Origin: Xanthomonas theicola
GTDB taxonomy: Bacteria > Pseudomonadota > Gammaproteobacteria > Xanthomonadales > Xanthomonadaceae
Reading direction: 5' to 3'
Assembly (NCBI RefSeq): GCF_014236795.1
Contig: NZ_CP049017.1
Coordinates: 4,256,001-4,320,000, forward strand
DNA length: 64,000 nt
The notes below the pieces were generated by a model. That model was not told the origin of the DNA. It saw nothing but the letters and a program-made list of their open reading frames with translations, and ran no database searches. The position numbers were made by a program, and so were the translations under genes. This document shows positions 35,115-43,758 of the stretch, piece after piece. Position 1 is the stretch's first letter; each line of letters begins with the position of its first letter.

Positions 35115-35445
35115 GGCTGGATGCAGCGCACTGGCGGTGTCGCTGTTCCCGCGCGCCGGGCTGGATTTGGAGGCGGAGAAGGGGTGCGCGCAGCGCAGCG
35201 ACCGCCGCCCGCAGGCGCTCGGCGATGCCGCGCTGTCGGTGCGCTTGGCGCTCAAGCGCGAGCGCGTGGTCGCCAAGCTGGAACGGGCCACGCACCCGCA
35301 GGAGACGGCATCTGTTCGGCGCATTGGGACGCGTTCGGCCGCGGCGCGCTCGACAACGCCACCGGGGTGGCCAGCGTGCTGCAACTGGCGCGAATGTTCG
35401 CGTCCGGGCCGCGTCCGCGGCTGGTTTGCCGCGCGCCCAGCGGTC
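35115..35445 (+). pseudogene. M28-family metallopeptidase, internal fragment
   Basis: Two frames carry matching pieces: AVSLFPRAGLDLEAEKGCAQ and GDAALSVRLALKRERVVAKLERATHPQE, then, after a slip near 35305, GICSAHWDAFGRGALDNATGVASVLQLARMFASGPRPR. The motifs SAHWD and DNATGVA (metal-binding His and Asp) followed by LARMFASGP are characteristic of M28 zinc aminopeptidases. Both the N-terminal and C-terminal parts are missing; the fragment ends at the junction with the IS110 remnant near 35445. Confidence 0.65.
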
Positions 35446-36290
35446 CTTGAAGCGGGCTTGGGTGCGCACCACGCTCCAGCAGGCCATGTACGGCACGCGC
35501 CGGATCGGGGCGCGCCCACCGCCGATGCGGCGTTTGCCGCGGTGTTGCCCGTTGTCCACGTTGTAGGGCGCCAGGCCGCCAGGGCCGCGATCTGGCGACG
35601 ATCCAGCGTCCCCAACTCGGGCAGGTAGGCCTCAGGCTGGCGGTGGTGACCTCGCCGATGCCGGGGACTGCGCTCAGTGGGTGTTCCAGCGCGTCGTCGA
35701 GCGGGGGCCGCAACTGCTTGGTCGCCTGGTTCATCCACTGGAGCTGGCGGCGCACGGAGCCGATCTGCTCGATCAGGCTCTCGCGCACCAAGACCAGGGT
35801 CGCCTGATGTAGGCGGCGGCGTTCGTCATCGGGCTGCTGGACCAGTTGCTCGCGGCGCTGGACCGGCATGCGCAATTGCTCGCGCAAGGGATCGGGAACC
35901 GGCGCAGGCGCTTGCACCCGTTGGGCCATGCGCGCCAGCAAGGCAGGGGGGTCGGTCTTGGTGGTCTTGCCCAAGGCCGTGGCGAAGGCGCGCGCCCGGC
36001 GCGGGTTGATCCGGGTCACTGGGATGCCTGCCATCGCCAGGGCCATCATGACCGCCCGTTCGTAGCCGCCGGTGGCCTCCAGCAAGACATTGCCGACGCA
36101 CTGGCCGGCGCGGTGGTCGCACAGGCGCTGCAGGAGAGAGCCGCCTGGCGGCTGCCCAGGCTTGTGAGCTTGAGCGAAAGCGCGTTCAACTGTTCGGGCT
36201 AGGCAACGAGGTCGATGCGCGGCCGCTCTGGCTCCTACACGTGCTCGAACGCTACGGCCTGTCGGCCTGCCGCACATCGCTGTCCACTTG
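35440..36290 (-). pseudogene. IS110-family transposase, broken (copy 1)
   Basis: Minus-strand pieces in order: VLLEATGGYERAVMMALAMAGIPVTRINPRRARAFATALGKTTKTDPPALLARMAQ (about 36090-35915), DPLREQLRMPVQRREQLVQQ.DDERRRLHQATLVLVRES, then in shifted frames AVPGIGEVTTASL (transposase_20 start), AYLPELGTLDRRQIAALA, GKRRIGGGRAPIRRVPYMACWSVVRTQARFKDRW. These are the DEDD-type N-terminal and transposase_20 C-terminal domains of IS110. The sequence includes DPP where relatives have the catalytic DPLDA, plus several frameshifts and a damaged N-terminus. Inactive. Confidence 0.78.
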
Positions 36291-36387
36291 AACTTTGCCG
36301 CATGCCGCTCGTGTCGCGTTGCAATCCTGTCGCCGGTCGTGGGCGCTGGCCTAGAATCCTTGTCCACACCGCCCGCTCCGTCTGCGT

Positions 36388-37290
36388 ATGTCGTCCCCGT
36401 CTTCTCCCGCCGCTGCCGTTCCCGCGCGTGGCGGTTCCGTCGTCTTCGCGCTGTTGCTGGTCTACGTCGTCTGGGGGTCGACCTATCTGGCGATCCGCTT
36501 CGCCCTGCAGGGCGGGACGCCGCCGTTGAGCATGGTCTCGGGACTGCGCTTCGTGGTCGCCGGCACGCTGCTGTATGCGGTGCTGCGCTGGCGTGGCGTG
36601 GCGCCGCCGACGCGGGCGCAGTGGCGTTCGCTGGCGGTGCTCGGCGCGTTGCTGCTGCTGTGCGGCAACGGCATGGTGGTGCTGGCCGAGCGCGAGGTGT
36701 CCTCGGGCCTGGCCGCGGTCGCGGTGGCCTCGGTGCCGCTGTGGATGGCGCTGTTCGGCGCGTGGCGCGGACAGCACGCCCGTCGTGGCGAATGGCTGGG
36801 CATTGTGGTCGGGTTCGCCGGCGTGCTGTGGCTCAACGCGGGCAGCAGCCTCAGCGCCAGTCCAAAGGGCCTGATGTTGCTGTTGATCGCACCGATCGGG
36901 TGGGCCTACGGCTCGGTGTGGTCGCGCGGGCGCGACCTGCCGACGCCGTTCATGGCCGCGGCCGGGCAGATGCTGTGCGGTGGCGGGCTGCTGGTCGCTG
37001 CGGGCCTGCTCGGCGGCGAGCGGCCGCACGCATGGCCCACCGCGCACGGGCTGATGGCGGTGGCCTACCTGTGCGTGTTCGGCTCGATCGTGGCGTTCAC
37101 CGCCTACGTGTGGCTGCTGCAGAACGTGCGTCCGGTGCTGGCCGGGAGCTATGCCTACGTCAACCCGGTGATCGCGGTGGCGCTGGGCAGCTGGCTCGGC
37201 GGCGAACGCTTCACCGCCAGCGACCTGGGGGCGATGGCGGTGATCCTGGCCGGCGTGGTGGTCATCACCGTGGCGCGGACCAGGCCATGA
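36388..37290 (+). CDS. EamA-family (DMT) exporter, YedA-like
   Basis: Encodes 300 aa with ten hydrophobic segments in two EamA halves: VVFALLLVYVVWGSTYLAIRFAL at the start of half one (about 18-40) and LMLLLIAPIGWAYGSVW at the start of half two (about 158-175). The YVVWGSTY and SYAYVNPVIAVALG motifs are typical of the drug/metabolite exporter branch that includes YedA. It probably exports amino acids or small metabolites from the inner membrane; the substrate cannot be read from sequence. The gene is intact and monocistronic, flanked on both sides by broken IS110 copies. Confidence 0.88.
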   Translation: MSSPSSPAAAVPARGGSVVFALLLVYVVWGSTYLAIRFALQGGTPPLSMVSGLRFVVAGTLLYAVLRWRGVAPPTRAQWRSLAVLGALLLLCGNGMVVLAEREVSSGLAAVAVASVPLWMALFGAWRGQHARRGEWLGIVVGFAGVLWLNAGSSLSASPKGLMLLLIAPIGWAYGSVWSRGRDLPTPFMAAAGQMLCGGGLLVAAGLLGGERPHAWPTAHGLMAVAYLCVFGSIVAFTAYVWLLQNVRPVLAGSYAYVNPVIAVALGSWLGGERFTASDLGAMAVILAGVVVITVARTRP

Positions 37291-37315
37291 CGCCAAGCCG
37301 ATCGCCAGCGACGGC

Positions 37316-37965
37316 ATGCGTCCCCGGAGCAGTTGCGGTCCTGGCAGCCCGATCCGCCCGTGCTCAAGCAGCTCAAGGCGCTGGTGCGGCGTCGGGACGA
37401 CCTGCAGCAGATGTGGCACAGGGAGCGCAACCGCCTGGACGTCGCTGCGCTCGTGGTGCGCGACTGGCTCCTGGAGCGCATCGGCCAGTTGCAGGTACCG
37501 ATTGCAGGTACCGATCGCGCAGGTCGAACGGGCCATCGACGACCCGATCGACCAAGCCCCCTTGCGCGGGCAGCGCGAACGGCTGGTGAGCATCGATCGG
37601 ATCGCCGACACGAGCGCGGCATCGATGCTGGCCGAACGTGGCAACGTGGAGCGCTTCGCCCCTGCCTCGGCGGGCCACCGCCTTCGCCGGACTGAACCGG
37701 CGCTTGCAGGAGTGCGGCGCCCGCCCCGCCAGGCCAGGTCTGCATCGCCCGCCCCGGTTCACCGCGCCTGCGCGCTGGACCCTGCGTGCCGGCCCTGCTC
37801 GCCATGACACCTCCCCCGCTCGTGCGTGCGCGCCAGCAGCGCTTGCGCGAACGCGGCAAGGCCGGCAAGCAGATCGTCCACGCCGCCATGCGTCAGCTAC
37901 GGCACATCGCCGACGGCCTGCTCGACTCACGCACGCCCTGCGATCCTCAAAAGGCATTTGCATGT
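37316..37965 (+). pseudogene. IS110-family transposase, broken (copy 2)
   Basis: Plus-strand pieces: WQPDPPVLKQLKALVRRRDDLQQMWHRERNRLDVAA, IAQVERAIDDPIDQAPLRGQRERLVSIDRIADTSAASMLAERGNVERFA, ATAFAGLNRRLQECG, RQQRLRERGKAGKQIVHAAMRQLRHIADGLLDS and PCDPQKAFA. They follow the order of an IS110 transposase of a different subtype from copy 1, but the N-terminal catalytic third is missing and at least three frameshifts separate the parts. It borders the truncated edge of the xanthomonadin gene block. Confidence 0.78.
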
Positions 37966-38003
37966 CAGAGGGGAAGACGGTGTCTACAGAAGCCCGCTGG
38001 CCG

Positions 38004-38447
38004 CTACGCCGCGCCCAGCATCACCGTGGCGCGGCCTTCGGCCAGCAGCTGCGCGCGATGCACGATGCGGAAGCCGTACTGCTGACTGTCCTCTGCCTGC
38101 AGCAGCACGTCGGCCTCGCACTCGATCGCATCCGGCAGCGTGTGCAGGTCGGCCACGTGCAGCTGCACGCCGCGCAGCGCGACCAGCATGCCCGGACGCA
38201 CCGGGTTACCGCTGGCGCGGCCGAGCAGGCCGCCGTGCACCGCCATCGCCTGTGCGCCGTATTCGCACAGGTGCAGCGCGCGCAGGCGGCCGCCGCTGCG
38301 CAGCGGATGCTCGGGCGCGCGATGGGCCAGGCTGCGCAGCACGATGCGCTGCGCGTCCCATGCGACCACTTCTTCCCACAGGCACATCGTGCCCTGGTGC
38401 GGCACCAGCGCCGCGATCGCCTCGCGGCCGTACCGGTCATCGGCCAT
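38004..38447 (-). CDS. Hotdog-fold dehydratase-like protein of the xanthomonadin cluster
   Basis: Encodes 147 aa. The N-terminus (AALVPHQGTMCLWEEVVAWD) has the 'PH..-M-.-L' signature of hotdog proteins related to 3-hydroxyacyl-ACP dehydratases, as found in aryl-polyene clusters (ApeP type). HLCEYGAQAMAVHGGLL is the central helix. It overlaps the start of... the preceding MMPL gene's 3' end by 11 bp, so they are co-transcribed. It presumably dehydrates or otherwise handles acyl-ACP intermediates during polyene synthesis. It is the last intact gene of the cluster on this side; a broken IS110 follows within 40 bp. Confidence 0.78.
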   Translation of the reverse strand: MADDRYGREAIAALVPHQGTMCLWEEVVAWDAQRIVLRSLAHRAPEHPLRSGGRLRALHLCEYGAQAMAVHGGLLGRASGNPVRPGMLVALRGVQLHVADLHTLPDAIECEADVLLQAEDSQQYGFRIVHRAQLLAEGRATVMLGAA

Positions 38448-40806
38448 GCCGCTCTCCCGGGTGCGCCGGCGCGCCGCCGCTGGCGGTCTCGCGCGAGACC
38501 AGCAGCGCCAGCACGAAATTGAACAGCACGCCCAGCGCCACGGTGCTGCCGATCGCGCGCAGCACCGGGATGCTGGAGGCGGCCAGCAGCGCGAACACCA
38601 GCAGCGTCATCAGGCTGCACACGATCAGGGCGTGCAGGGTACGCAACTGGCCGGCGCGGTCGTCGCCGGCGTGGTCGAAGAACAGCGCGTAGTCCAGGCC
38701 CAGGCCGGCGGCCAGGATCAGCGCGATCAGGTGGAACAGGTTCAGCTCGACCCCGCAGCCGCGCAGGATCGCCAGGATCAGCAGCGTGGTCAGCGCCATC
38801 GGCAGCAGCACGCGCACGATCCGGCGCGGCGTGCGCAGCGCGATCGCCACGGTCAACGCCAGCAGCAGCGCGGCGATGCCAAGCGCGCCGAGCACGCGGA
38901 CGCGGTAGGCGGCGACCAGCGATTCGGAGGCCTCCTTCAGGTCCATCAGTTGCGCGCCGCTGCCCTGCACCGCGCCGGCCAGCAACGCCGGGGCGCGCAG
39001 GCCGGTCAGCGACACCAGGGCGGTGGCGTGGACGCCGCGGTCCAGCAACAGGCCATCGACGGTGGTCGCCAGCGGCGTGCCGTGCAGGTCGCGCGCGGTC
39101 AGCGGCGGCGCGCGGCGCGCCTGCGCCAGGTCGGCCAGGAACGGGGCGAAGGCGTCGGCGCGGAACGGCGTGGCGGCGACCGCCGCAGCGGTCAGCGCGC
39201 GCGCCTGCGTCGCGTCTGGCAGCGCCGCCTGGCGCCGCTGCTGGGTCGCCGCACTGGGCAGGTAGCGCGCGGCCATGTCGTAGCCGGCCAGCGCGCCGCG
39301 TGCGACCAGCGCGTCCAGGCGCGGGCGCAGCCGCTCGGACGCGGCCAGCGCGGCATCGGCGGATGCGGCCGGCAGCGCCAGCACGTAGCGCACGTCCGGC
39401 GCGCCCAGTTCCTTGCGCAGGTGCGCGTCGCGGGCCAGGCCGTCGGCCGGCACCGGGGTCAGCTTGGACAGGTCGTTCTGCCAGAACGGACCCGGCGCGA
39501 ACGCGATCACCGCCGCCGCGGCCAGCGCCAGCGCCAGCAGCGACCAGCGCGGCCGCGGCAGCCGCGCGATGCCGCGCCACAGCCGCGCCAGCGCCGGCGA
39601 ATCGGCATGGTCGCGCGGCGATGGATCGATCAGCGCCGGCAACAGCAGGCGCGTGGTCAGCGCCGCCACCAGCAGCCCGGCGATGGTGAACACCGCCAGC
39701 TGGCGCAGGCCGTCCACGCCGGAGAAAAGGAAGGTGACGTAGGCGATGCAGGTGGAGACCACACCGGTGGCCAGCGTCGGCCACAGGTGGCGCGCGTTGG
39801 CGCGCGGATCCAGGCCCGGGCGCTGGTGGCTGAACAAGTGGATCGGATAATCCTGGACCACGCCGATCAGGGTGAAGCCGAACGCCACGGTGATGCCATG
39901 CACGCCGTCGAACAGCAGCGCCACCGCGCCCAGCCCGGCCAGACCGGCGCTGGCCAGTGGCAGCACGCCGAGCACCGGGATCTTCCAGCTGCGGTAGGCG
40001 GCCAGCAGCAGCACGACCAGACCCAGCGTATCCAGCATGCCGATCCATTGCGCCTCGTCCTGGGTGCGCCCGCCGATCTCCACCGAGAACGCGCCGGGGC
40101 CGGTCAGGGTCAGGCGACTGGCGCTGCCGGCGCCGGCCTTGGCGAAGGCGGCGTGGATCGCATCCACCGCCTGCTGCTGTCCGGTCGGATCGAAACCGGC
40201 GGCGCGGGTCTGCGCGACCAGCAGCGCGTCCTTGCCGGCGCGGTCGAACCAGACCCCGTCGCGCTGCTGCGGGCCGCCGGCCGGTTGCAGGCTCTCGGCC
40301 AGGTGCAGCACTTCCAGGGTCGGGTCGCGCGGCAGCAGCGGCTCGACCATCGCCGCGGCCGGCGAGCCCAGATCCTGCAGCCGCGCCTGCAAGGCGTCGG
40401 CCAGCGTCGCCGCATCCAGCGGTCGGGCGTCGAAGCTGTCGCTGAGCAGGTAGCGGTAGGCCAGCAGGCGCTCGGGAATCGCGTCCAGGCCGGCATCGGC
40501 GCCGTTGGCGACCAGCTCGAAGGTGTCGCGCTGCGCGGCCAGCTGCACGCGCAGCGCCTGCGACTGTCGCGCCAGCGTGGCCGCGTCGGCGCCGGACAGC
40601 GACATCAGCAGCAGGCGCGAGCCCGGGCCTTCGCCGAGTTCGTCGAGCAGCAGTTTCTGCGCGGGGGTGCGGGCTTCCGGCATGAACTTGCGCAGATCCC
40701 CCGAGACCTGCAGCACATTGCCAAGCCATACCCCGCCCACGGTCAACAGTGCCAGCCACAACAGCGCCAGGGTGATGCGCGCCTTCGAACTCAATTCGCG
40801 TTTCAT
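38437..40806 (-). CDS. MMPL/RND-family exporter of the xanthomonadin cluster
   Basis: Encodes 789 aa from ATG 40806 (MKRELSSKARITLALL). Typical RND-like layout: one N-terminal helix, a large periplasmic loop (about 35-240), five helices (LGLVVLLLAAYRSWKIPVLGVLPL, TVAFGFTLIGVVQDYPIHLFSH, and others to about 400), a second helix-loop (ALALAAAAVIAFAP...), and five C-terminal helices (LIALILAAGLGLDYALFFDH). The intramembrane acidic motifs VVQDYP and GLDYALF are proton-relay positions in this family. In aryl-polyene and xanthomonadin clusters an MMPL protein is thought to move the polyene lipid towards the outer membrane together with a LolA-like partner, encoded next upstream. Confidence 0.88.
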   Translation of the reverse strand: MKRELSSKARITLALLWLALLTVGGVWLGNVLQVSGDLRKFMPEARTPAQKLLLDELGEGPGSRLLLMSLSGADAATLARQSQALRVQLAAQRDTFELVANGADAGLDAIPERLLAYRYLLSDSFDARPLDAATLADALQARLQDLGSPAAAMVEPLLPRDPTLEVLHLAESLQPAGGPQQRDGVWFDRAGKDALLVAQTRAAGFDPTGQQQAVDAIHAAFAKAGAGSASRLTLTGPGAFSVEIGGRTQDEAQWIGMLDTLGLVVLLLAAYRSWKIPVLGVLPLASAGLAGLGAVALLFDGVHGITVAFGFTLIGVVQDYPIHLFSHQRPGLDPRANARHLWPTLATGVVSTCIAYVTFLFSGVDGLRQLAVFTIAGLLVAALTTRLLLPALIDPSPRDHADSPALARLWRGIARLPRPRWSLLALALAAAAVIAFAPGPFWQNDLSKLTPVPADGLARDAHLRKELGAPDVRYVLALPAASADAALAASERLRPRLDALVARGALAGYDMAARYLPSAATQQRRQAALPDATQARALTAAAVAATPFRADAFAPFLADLAQARRAPPLTARDLHGTPLATTVDGLLLDRGVHATALVSLTGLRAPALLAGAVQGSGAQLMDLKEASESLVAAYRVRVLGALGIAALLLALTVAIALRTPRRIVRVLLPMALTTLLILAILRGCGVELNLFHLIALILAAGLGLDYALFFDHAGDDRAGQLRTLHALIVCSLMTLLVFALLAASSIPVLRAIGSTVALGVLFNFVLALLVSRETASGGAPAHPGERHGR

Positions 40807-40895
40807 CGCTGCGACCACGCAAGAGCCAGCACGTTCTTACCCGGGGCCGCGCGCGCGGCATCGGGCGATGCGAACCGCCTCCTGCTACCGCGGGC

Positions 40896-41040
40896 GGGCA
40901 TGAACTTGCGCAGGTCCCCGGACACCTGCAGCGCGTTGCCCAGCCACACGCCGGCGACGGTCAGCAGCGCCAGCCACAGCAGCGCCAGCGCGATGCGTGC
41001 CTTCGAACTCAGTGGGCGTTTCATCGATGCGGCCACGCGA
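40896..41040 (-). pseudogene. Partial duplicate of the MMPL gene start
   Basis: From 41024 the minus strand reads MKRPLSSKARIALALLWLALL, then TVAGVWLGNALQVSGDLRKFMPA, almost the same as the first 45 residues of the MMPL exporter, then diverges (RGSRRRF). The bases just upstream of both ATGs also match. It lies between the LolA-like gene and the real MMPL gene in the same orientation, so about 145 bp of the gene start was duplicated in tandem. It may be translated as a short membrane peptide but is probably non-functional. Confidence 0.85.
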
Positions 41041-41106
41041 CCGCCCGCACGGCCATACGACGCGTCGCACACGACACCGCCCGCCCTCGCCTCTCGCCGA
41101 CATCCA

Positions 41107-41748
41107 TCAGCGCGCGTCGCCGTGGCACAGCGCGGTCAGCGCATCGGCCTCGACGAGGCTGGCCGCGTCGCGCGCGGCGCCGGCCAGCAGGGTGCGTTGC
41201 ACGTCGCCCTTGGCCGGAGTGGTCTCGATGCAGCGCAGTTCGGCGCCGCGGCCGTACAGGCGCAGGCTGCGCACCTGCGCGGCCAGTGCCGGGTCCTTGG
41301 GCTGCAGCTGCAGCTGCCAGCGCTCGCGCGTGCCCTGGCTGCTCAGTGCGTAGTGCTGCTGCAGCTGCGCGCGGTCGCCGGACAGCAGCGCGCCGAAGCC
41401 GTTCTGCAGGCCGGCCAGTTCCGGCACCCGCGCCAGCGAGAAGCGCCGCGGCGGCTTGCCGGCGCGCTCCAGCGTGGCTTCGCCGCCGCGCAGGGTGGTG
41501 GTCTCGCGGTACGGCGCGGTGACCTCGCGCACCAGCGTGTCGGCATCGGGACGGCGGTACTGGCCCTGCACCCGCAGCGGCGCCTTCAGCAGCGCCGAGC
41601 CGCGCAGTTCGACGAACTCGGTGCTGACCGGGACCGGCCGCGCCAGCTTCTGCAGGATCCAGCCGGGATCCAGCGGCTCAGGCGACGCGGCGCACAGCGG
41701 TGCGGCGCTGCACAGCAGTATCAGCATCCACGGCAAGGTGCGACGCAT
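41107..41748 (-). CDS. LolA-like outer-membrane carrier protein of the xanthomonadin cluster
   Basis: Encodes 213 aa from ATG 41748 (MRRTLPWMLILLCSAAPLCAAS), chosen because it gives a compact signal peptide with cleavage near residue 22. The mature protein fits the LolA/LolB-like fold: VSTEFVELRGSALLKAPLRVQGQYRRPDADTLVRE, with alternating beta strands and PGxQNGFGALLSGD-like loop. It is periplasmic and probably shuttles a hydrophobic product with the MMPL exporter next door. Its 5' end overlaps the acyltransferase gene's 3' end by about 70 bp, which makes the exact start a little uncertain. Confidence 0.8.
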   Translation of the reverse strand: MRRTLPWMLILLCSAAPLCAASPEPLDPGWILQKLARPVPVSTEFVELRGSALLKAPLRVQGQYRRPDADTLVREVTAPYRETTTLRGGEATLERAGKPPRRFSLARVPELAGLQNGFGALLSGDRAQLQQHYALSSQGTRERWQLQLQPKDPALAAQVRSLRLYGRGAELRCIETTPAKGDVQRTLLAGAARDAASLVEADALTALCHGDAR

Positions 41749-42652
41749 CGGCATGACGGTTGTTCCAGAAATCGTAGAAGTTGAACCAGTTGTACGGCGC
41801 GGAGCGCGTGTGATGTTCCAGCCTGGCGGCGTAATCGCGGATGAGCGCCGCCAGCGCCGGCGCGCGCTGCCGGCGCGGCAGGTCCAGGCCTTCGCTGAAG
41901 GTCTCGAACACCAGCTGGTAGCGGTTGCCGCCGCGGTACAGGCCGAACGCCAGCACCACCGGCGCCTTCAGCGCCGCGGCGATCAGCCACGGCGAGGTCG
42001 GGAACAGCGCGCCCTGGCCAATGAACGCGGCCGGCAGCGCCGGGTCCTCCGGGCGCGGGCGGTCCACCAGCAGCGCGACCAGCGCGCCTTCGTCGGTGGC
42101 CTGCTTGATCGCCATGACGATGGAGGTGCTGTCCATGCCGGCATCGATGATGTTGGCCGCCAGCTGCGGGTTCAGCGCGCCCAGCAGTTCGGTCATGGCC
42201 GGGTTGTGCGCCTTGTCCAGCAACACCTTGACCTGCACGTCGGGGCGCTCGGTGGCCAGCACCCGCAGCGCGTCGAAGCTGCCCAGGTGCGAGCCGAAGA
42301 TCAGCACGCCGCGGCCGCGGTCCATCTGCGCATGCAACTGTTCCAGGCCCTGGATGTCGATCCGGAAACGGTGCATCTGCCCGCACAGCATGAACACCCG
42401 GTCCAGGATGGTCGAGGCGAAGGTGTGGATGTGCCGGGCCACGTCCAGCAGCGAGGCCGGGCGGTCGAACACGCGCCCCAGGTAGTGGCGCGAGTCGCGC
42501 CGCTCCGGGCCGCGCACCAGCAGGAAATACAGGGTGATCGGGTACAGCAGCAGGCGCCCGACGGCGCGGCCGCCGTAGCGGGCGATGCTGCGGATCAGCC
42601 ACAGCGCGAAGCGGCCGCCGCCTTCGGGGCGGTGTTTCCAGCTGGCGCTCAT
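41678..42652 (-). CDS. LpxL/HtrB-like acyltransferase of the xanthomonadin cluster
   Basis: Encodes 324 aa from ATG 42652, which overlaps the stop of the upstream dehydratase gene (ATGA). An N-terminal hydrophobic segment (AVGRLLLYPITLYFLLVRG) anchors it to the membrane. The acyltransferase motif GSHLGSFDALRVL resembles the H-X4-D-type motif of lauroyl/myristoyl acyltransferases, and LVDRPRPEDPALPAAFIGQGALFPTSPWLIA the second block. Members in aryl-polyene clusters are expected to attach the polyene acyl chain to a lipid or sugar. The C-terminal NWFNFYDFWNN is typical of the family. Confidence 0.82.
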   Translation of the reverse strand: MSASWKHRPEGGGRFALWLIRSIARYGGRAVGRLLLYPITLYFLLVRGPERRDSRHYLGRVFDRPASLLDVARHIHTFASTILDRVFMLCGQMHRFRIDIQGLEQLHAQMDRGRGVLIFGSHLGSFDALRVLATERPDVQVKVLLDKAHNPAMTELLGALNPQLAANIIDAGMDSTSIVMAIKQATDEGALVALLVDRPRPEDPALPAAFIGQGALFPTSPWLIAAALKAPVVLAFGLYRGGNRYQLVFETFSEGLDLPRRQRAPALAALIRDYAARLEHHTRSAPYNWFNFYDFWNNRHADASHLAVDADTAVQRRTAVRRVA

Positions 42653-42936
42653 GCGGCGTGCTCCGCGACCAGGTCGCCGCTGGCCAGCAGGTCCTCGCCG
42701 CGGCGCACGCGGAAGCGCCAGCGCGGCGCGGCGCCGTCCAGCTCCACGCGCGCCTGCTGCCCGGGCAGCAGCGGCTGCAGGAACTTCACCTGGGGCAGGC
42801 GCAGCGGCCCGCACGCGCCGTGCACGGCTTCCACGGCCTGCAGCACGTGGTCCAACAGCACCACGCCGGGCACCACCGGGTGGCCCGGGAAATGCCCTGG
42901 CAGGCTGGGATGATCATGCGGCACGACGAAATCCAT
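42649..42936 (-). CDS. Small hotdog (FabZ-like) dehydratase of the xanthomonadin cluster
   Basis: Encodes 95 aa. The sequence SLPGHFPGHPVVPGVVLLDHVLQAV carries the FabA/FabZ catalytic His in 'GHFPGHPVVPGV'. It is shorter than FabZ (about 140 aa), as is normal for the ApeI-like dehydratases of aryl-polyene clusters. It probably removes water from 3-hydroxyacyl-ACP during polyene chain growth. It is coupled by a 4-base overlap to the acyltransferase that follows and lies 17 bp after the PlsC-like gene. Confidence 0.85.
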   Translation of the reverse strand: MDFVVPHDHPSLPGHFPGHPVVPGVVLLDHVLQAVEAVHGACGPLRLPQVKFLQPLLPGQQARVELDGAAPRWRFRVRRGEDLLASGDLVAEHAA

Positions 42937-42952
42937 AAGGCTAGCGACTCAA

Positions 42953-43741
42953 TCAAATCCTGGGTTCGAGCATGGCACGGACGGCCTGCTGCGCGCGCTG
43001 GGTCAGCTGTTGCCGGTCCAGCGGGCCATCGACGCCGTTCACGTTGATCGGCGCGCCGATCCGCACCCGGATCACGCCGGGCCGCACCCGGAACAGGCTG
43101 GTCGACGGCAGCACCTTGCCCGCCCCGTCCAATGCCACCGGCACCACGTCCACGCCGGCATCGATCGCGGCCTGCAGCAGCCCGGCCTTGAACGGGGCCA
43201 GTTCGCCGTTGCGGCTGCGGGTGCCTTCCGGGAACAGGCACAGGTCCTGGCCCTGGCGCAGCAGCGCCGCGGCCTGGCGCCGAACCAGGGCCCCGGCGCG
43301 GCGGCTGTCGCGGTCCAGGAACAGCATGCCGGTGGCGCGCGCGTACCAGCTCACGAACGGCACCTGCAGCATTTCGTTCTTGAGCAGGAAGCGCAGCGGC
43401 ACCGGCAGCGCCGCGAACAGCGCGCAGATGTCGATGATCGACTGGTGGTTGCTGACGAACAGGTGGTTGCGCGACCAGTCCACCCGCTCCTGGCCCTCCA
43501 CCCGCAGGCGCGCCCCGGCGCCGAAGAACAGCACCGGCGCCCACACCCGCGCGCCCATGCGCAGCGGCGGCCGCGGCCCGGCCAGCCGCAGCAGGACCAG
43601 CGCCACGACGATGCCCAGCCCGGTGAACGCCAGGGTGAACAGCAGCTGCGAGGCATTCCACACGGCCCAGGCCATGCGCGAGGGCATCCCTGCCTGCGGC
43701 ATCTTCAGTTTGTCCTTGATGATCTGCACAACCCTCTGCAT
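42953..43741 (-). CDS. PlsC-like 1-acylglycerol-3-phosphate acyltransferase of the xanthomonadin cluster
   Basis: Encodes 262 aa from ATG 43741 (MQRVVQIIKDKLKMPQ); an earlier in-frame start would overlap the upstream gene's stop. A membrane helix (LLFTLAFTGLGIVVALVLLRLAG) precedes the PlsC domain with the catalytic NHQSIID at residues 98-104 (H-X4-D) and the FPEGTRSRNG substrate motif near 167. LVDGAGKV-like VVPVALDGAGKVLPST is the third block. It transfers acyl groups to a glycerophosphate-type acceptor; in this cluster it may form the lipid carrying the pigment. Confidence 0.86.
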   Translation of the reverse strand: MQRVVQIIKDKLKMPQAGMPSRMAWAVWNASQLLFTLAFTGLGIVVALVLLRLAGPRPPLRMGARVWAPVLFFGAGARLRVEGQERVDWSRNHLFVSNHQSIIDICALFAALPVPLRFLLKNEMLQVPFVSWYARATGMLFLDRDSRRAGALVRRQAAALLRQGQDLCLFPEGTRSRNGELAPFKAGLLQAAIDAGVDVVPVALDGAGKVLPSTSLFRVRPGVIRVRIGAPINVNGVDGPLDRQQLTQRAQQAVRAMLEPRI

Positions 43742-43758
43742 CCCCCGAGATGCGCGCG

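Noticed and set aside
38140..41784. A 1214-codon plus-strand open frame opposite the MMPL exporter
   Set aside because: Shadow of a GC-rich gene: Gln/Arg/His-rich nonsense sequence, no domain, and the minus-strand frames carry clear family motifs.
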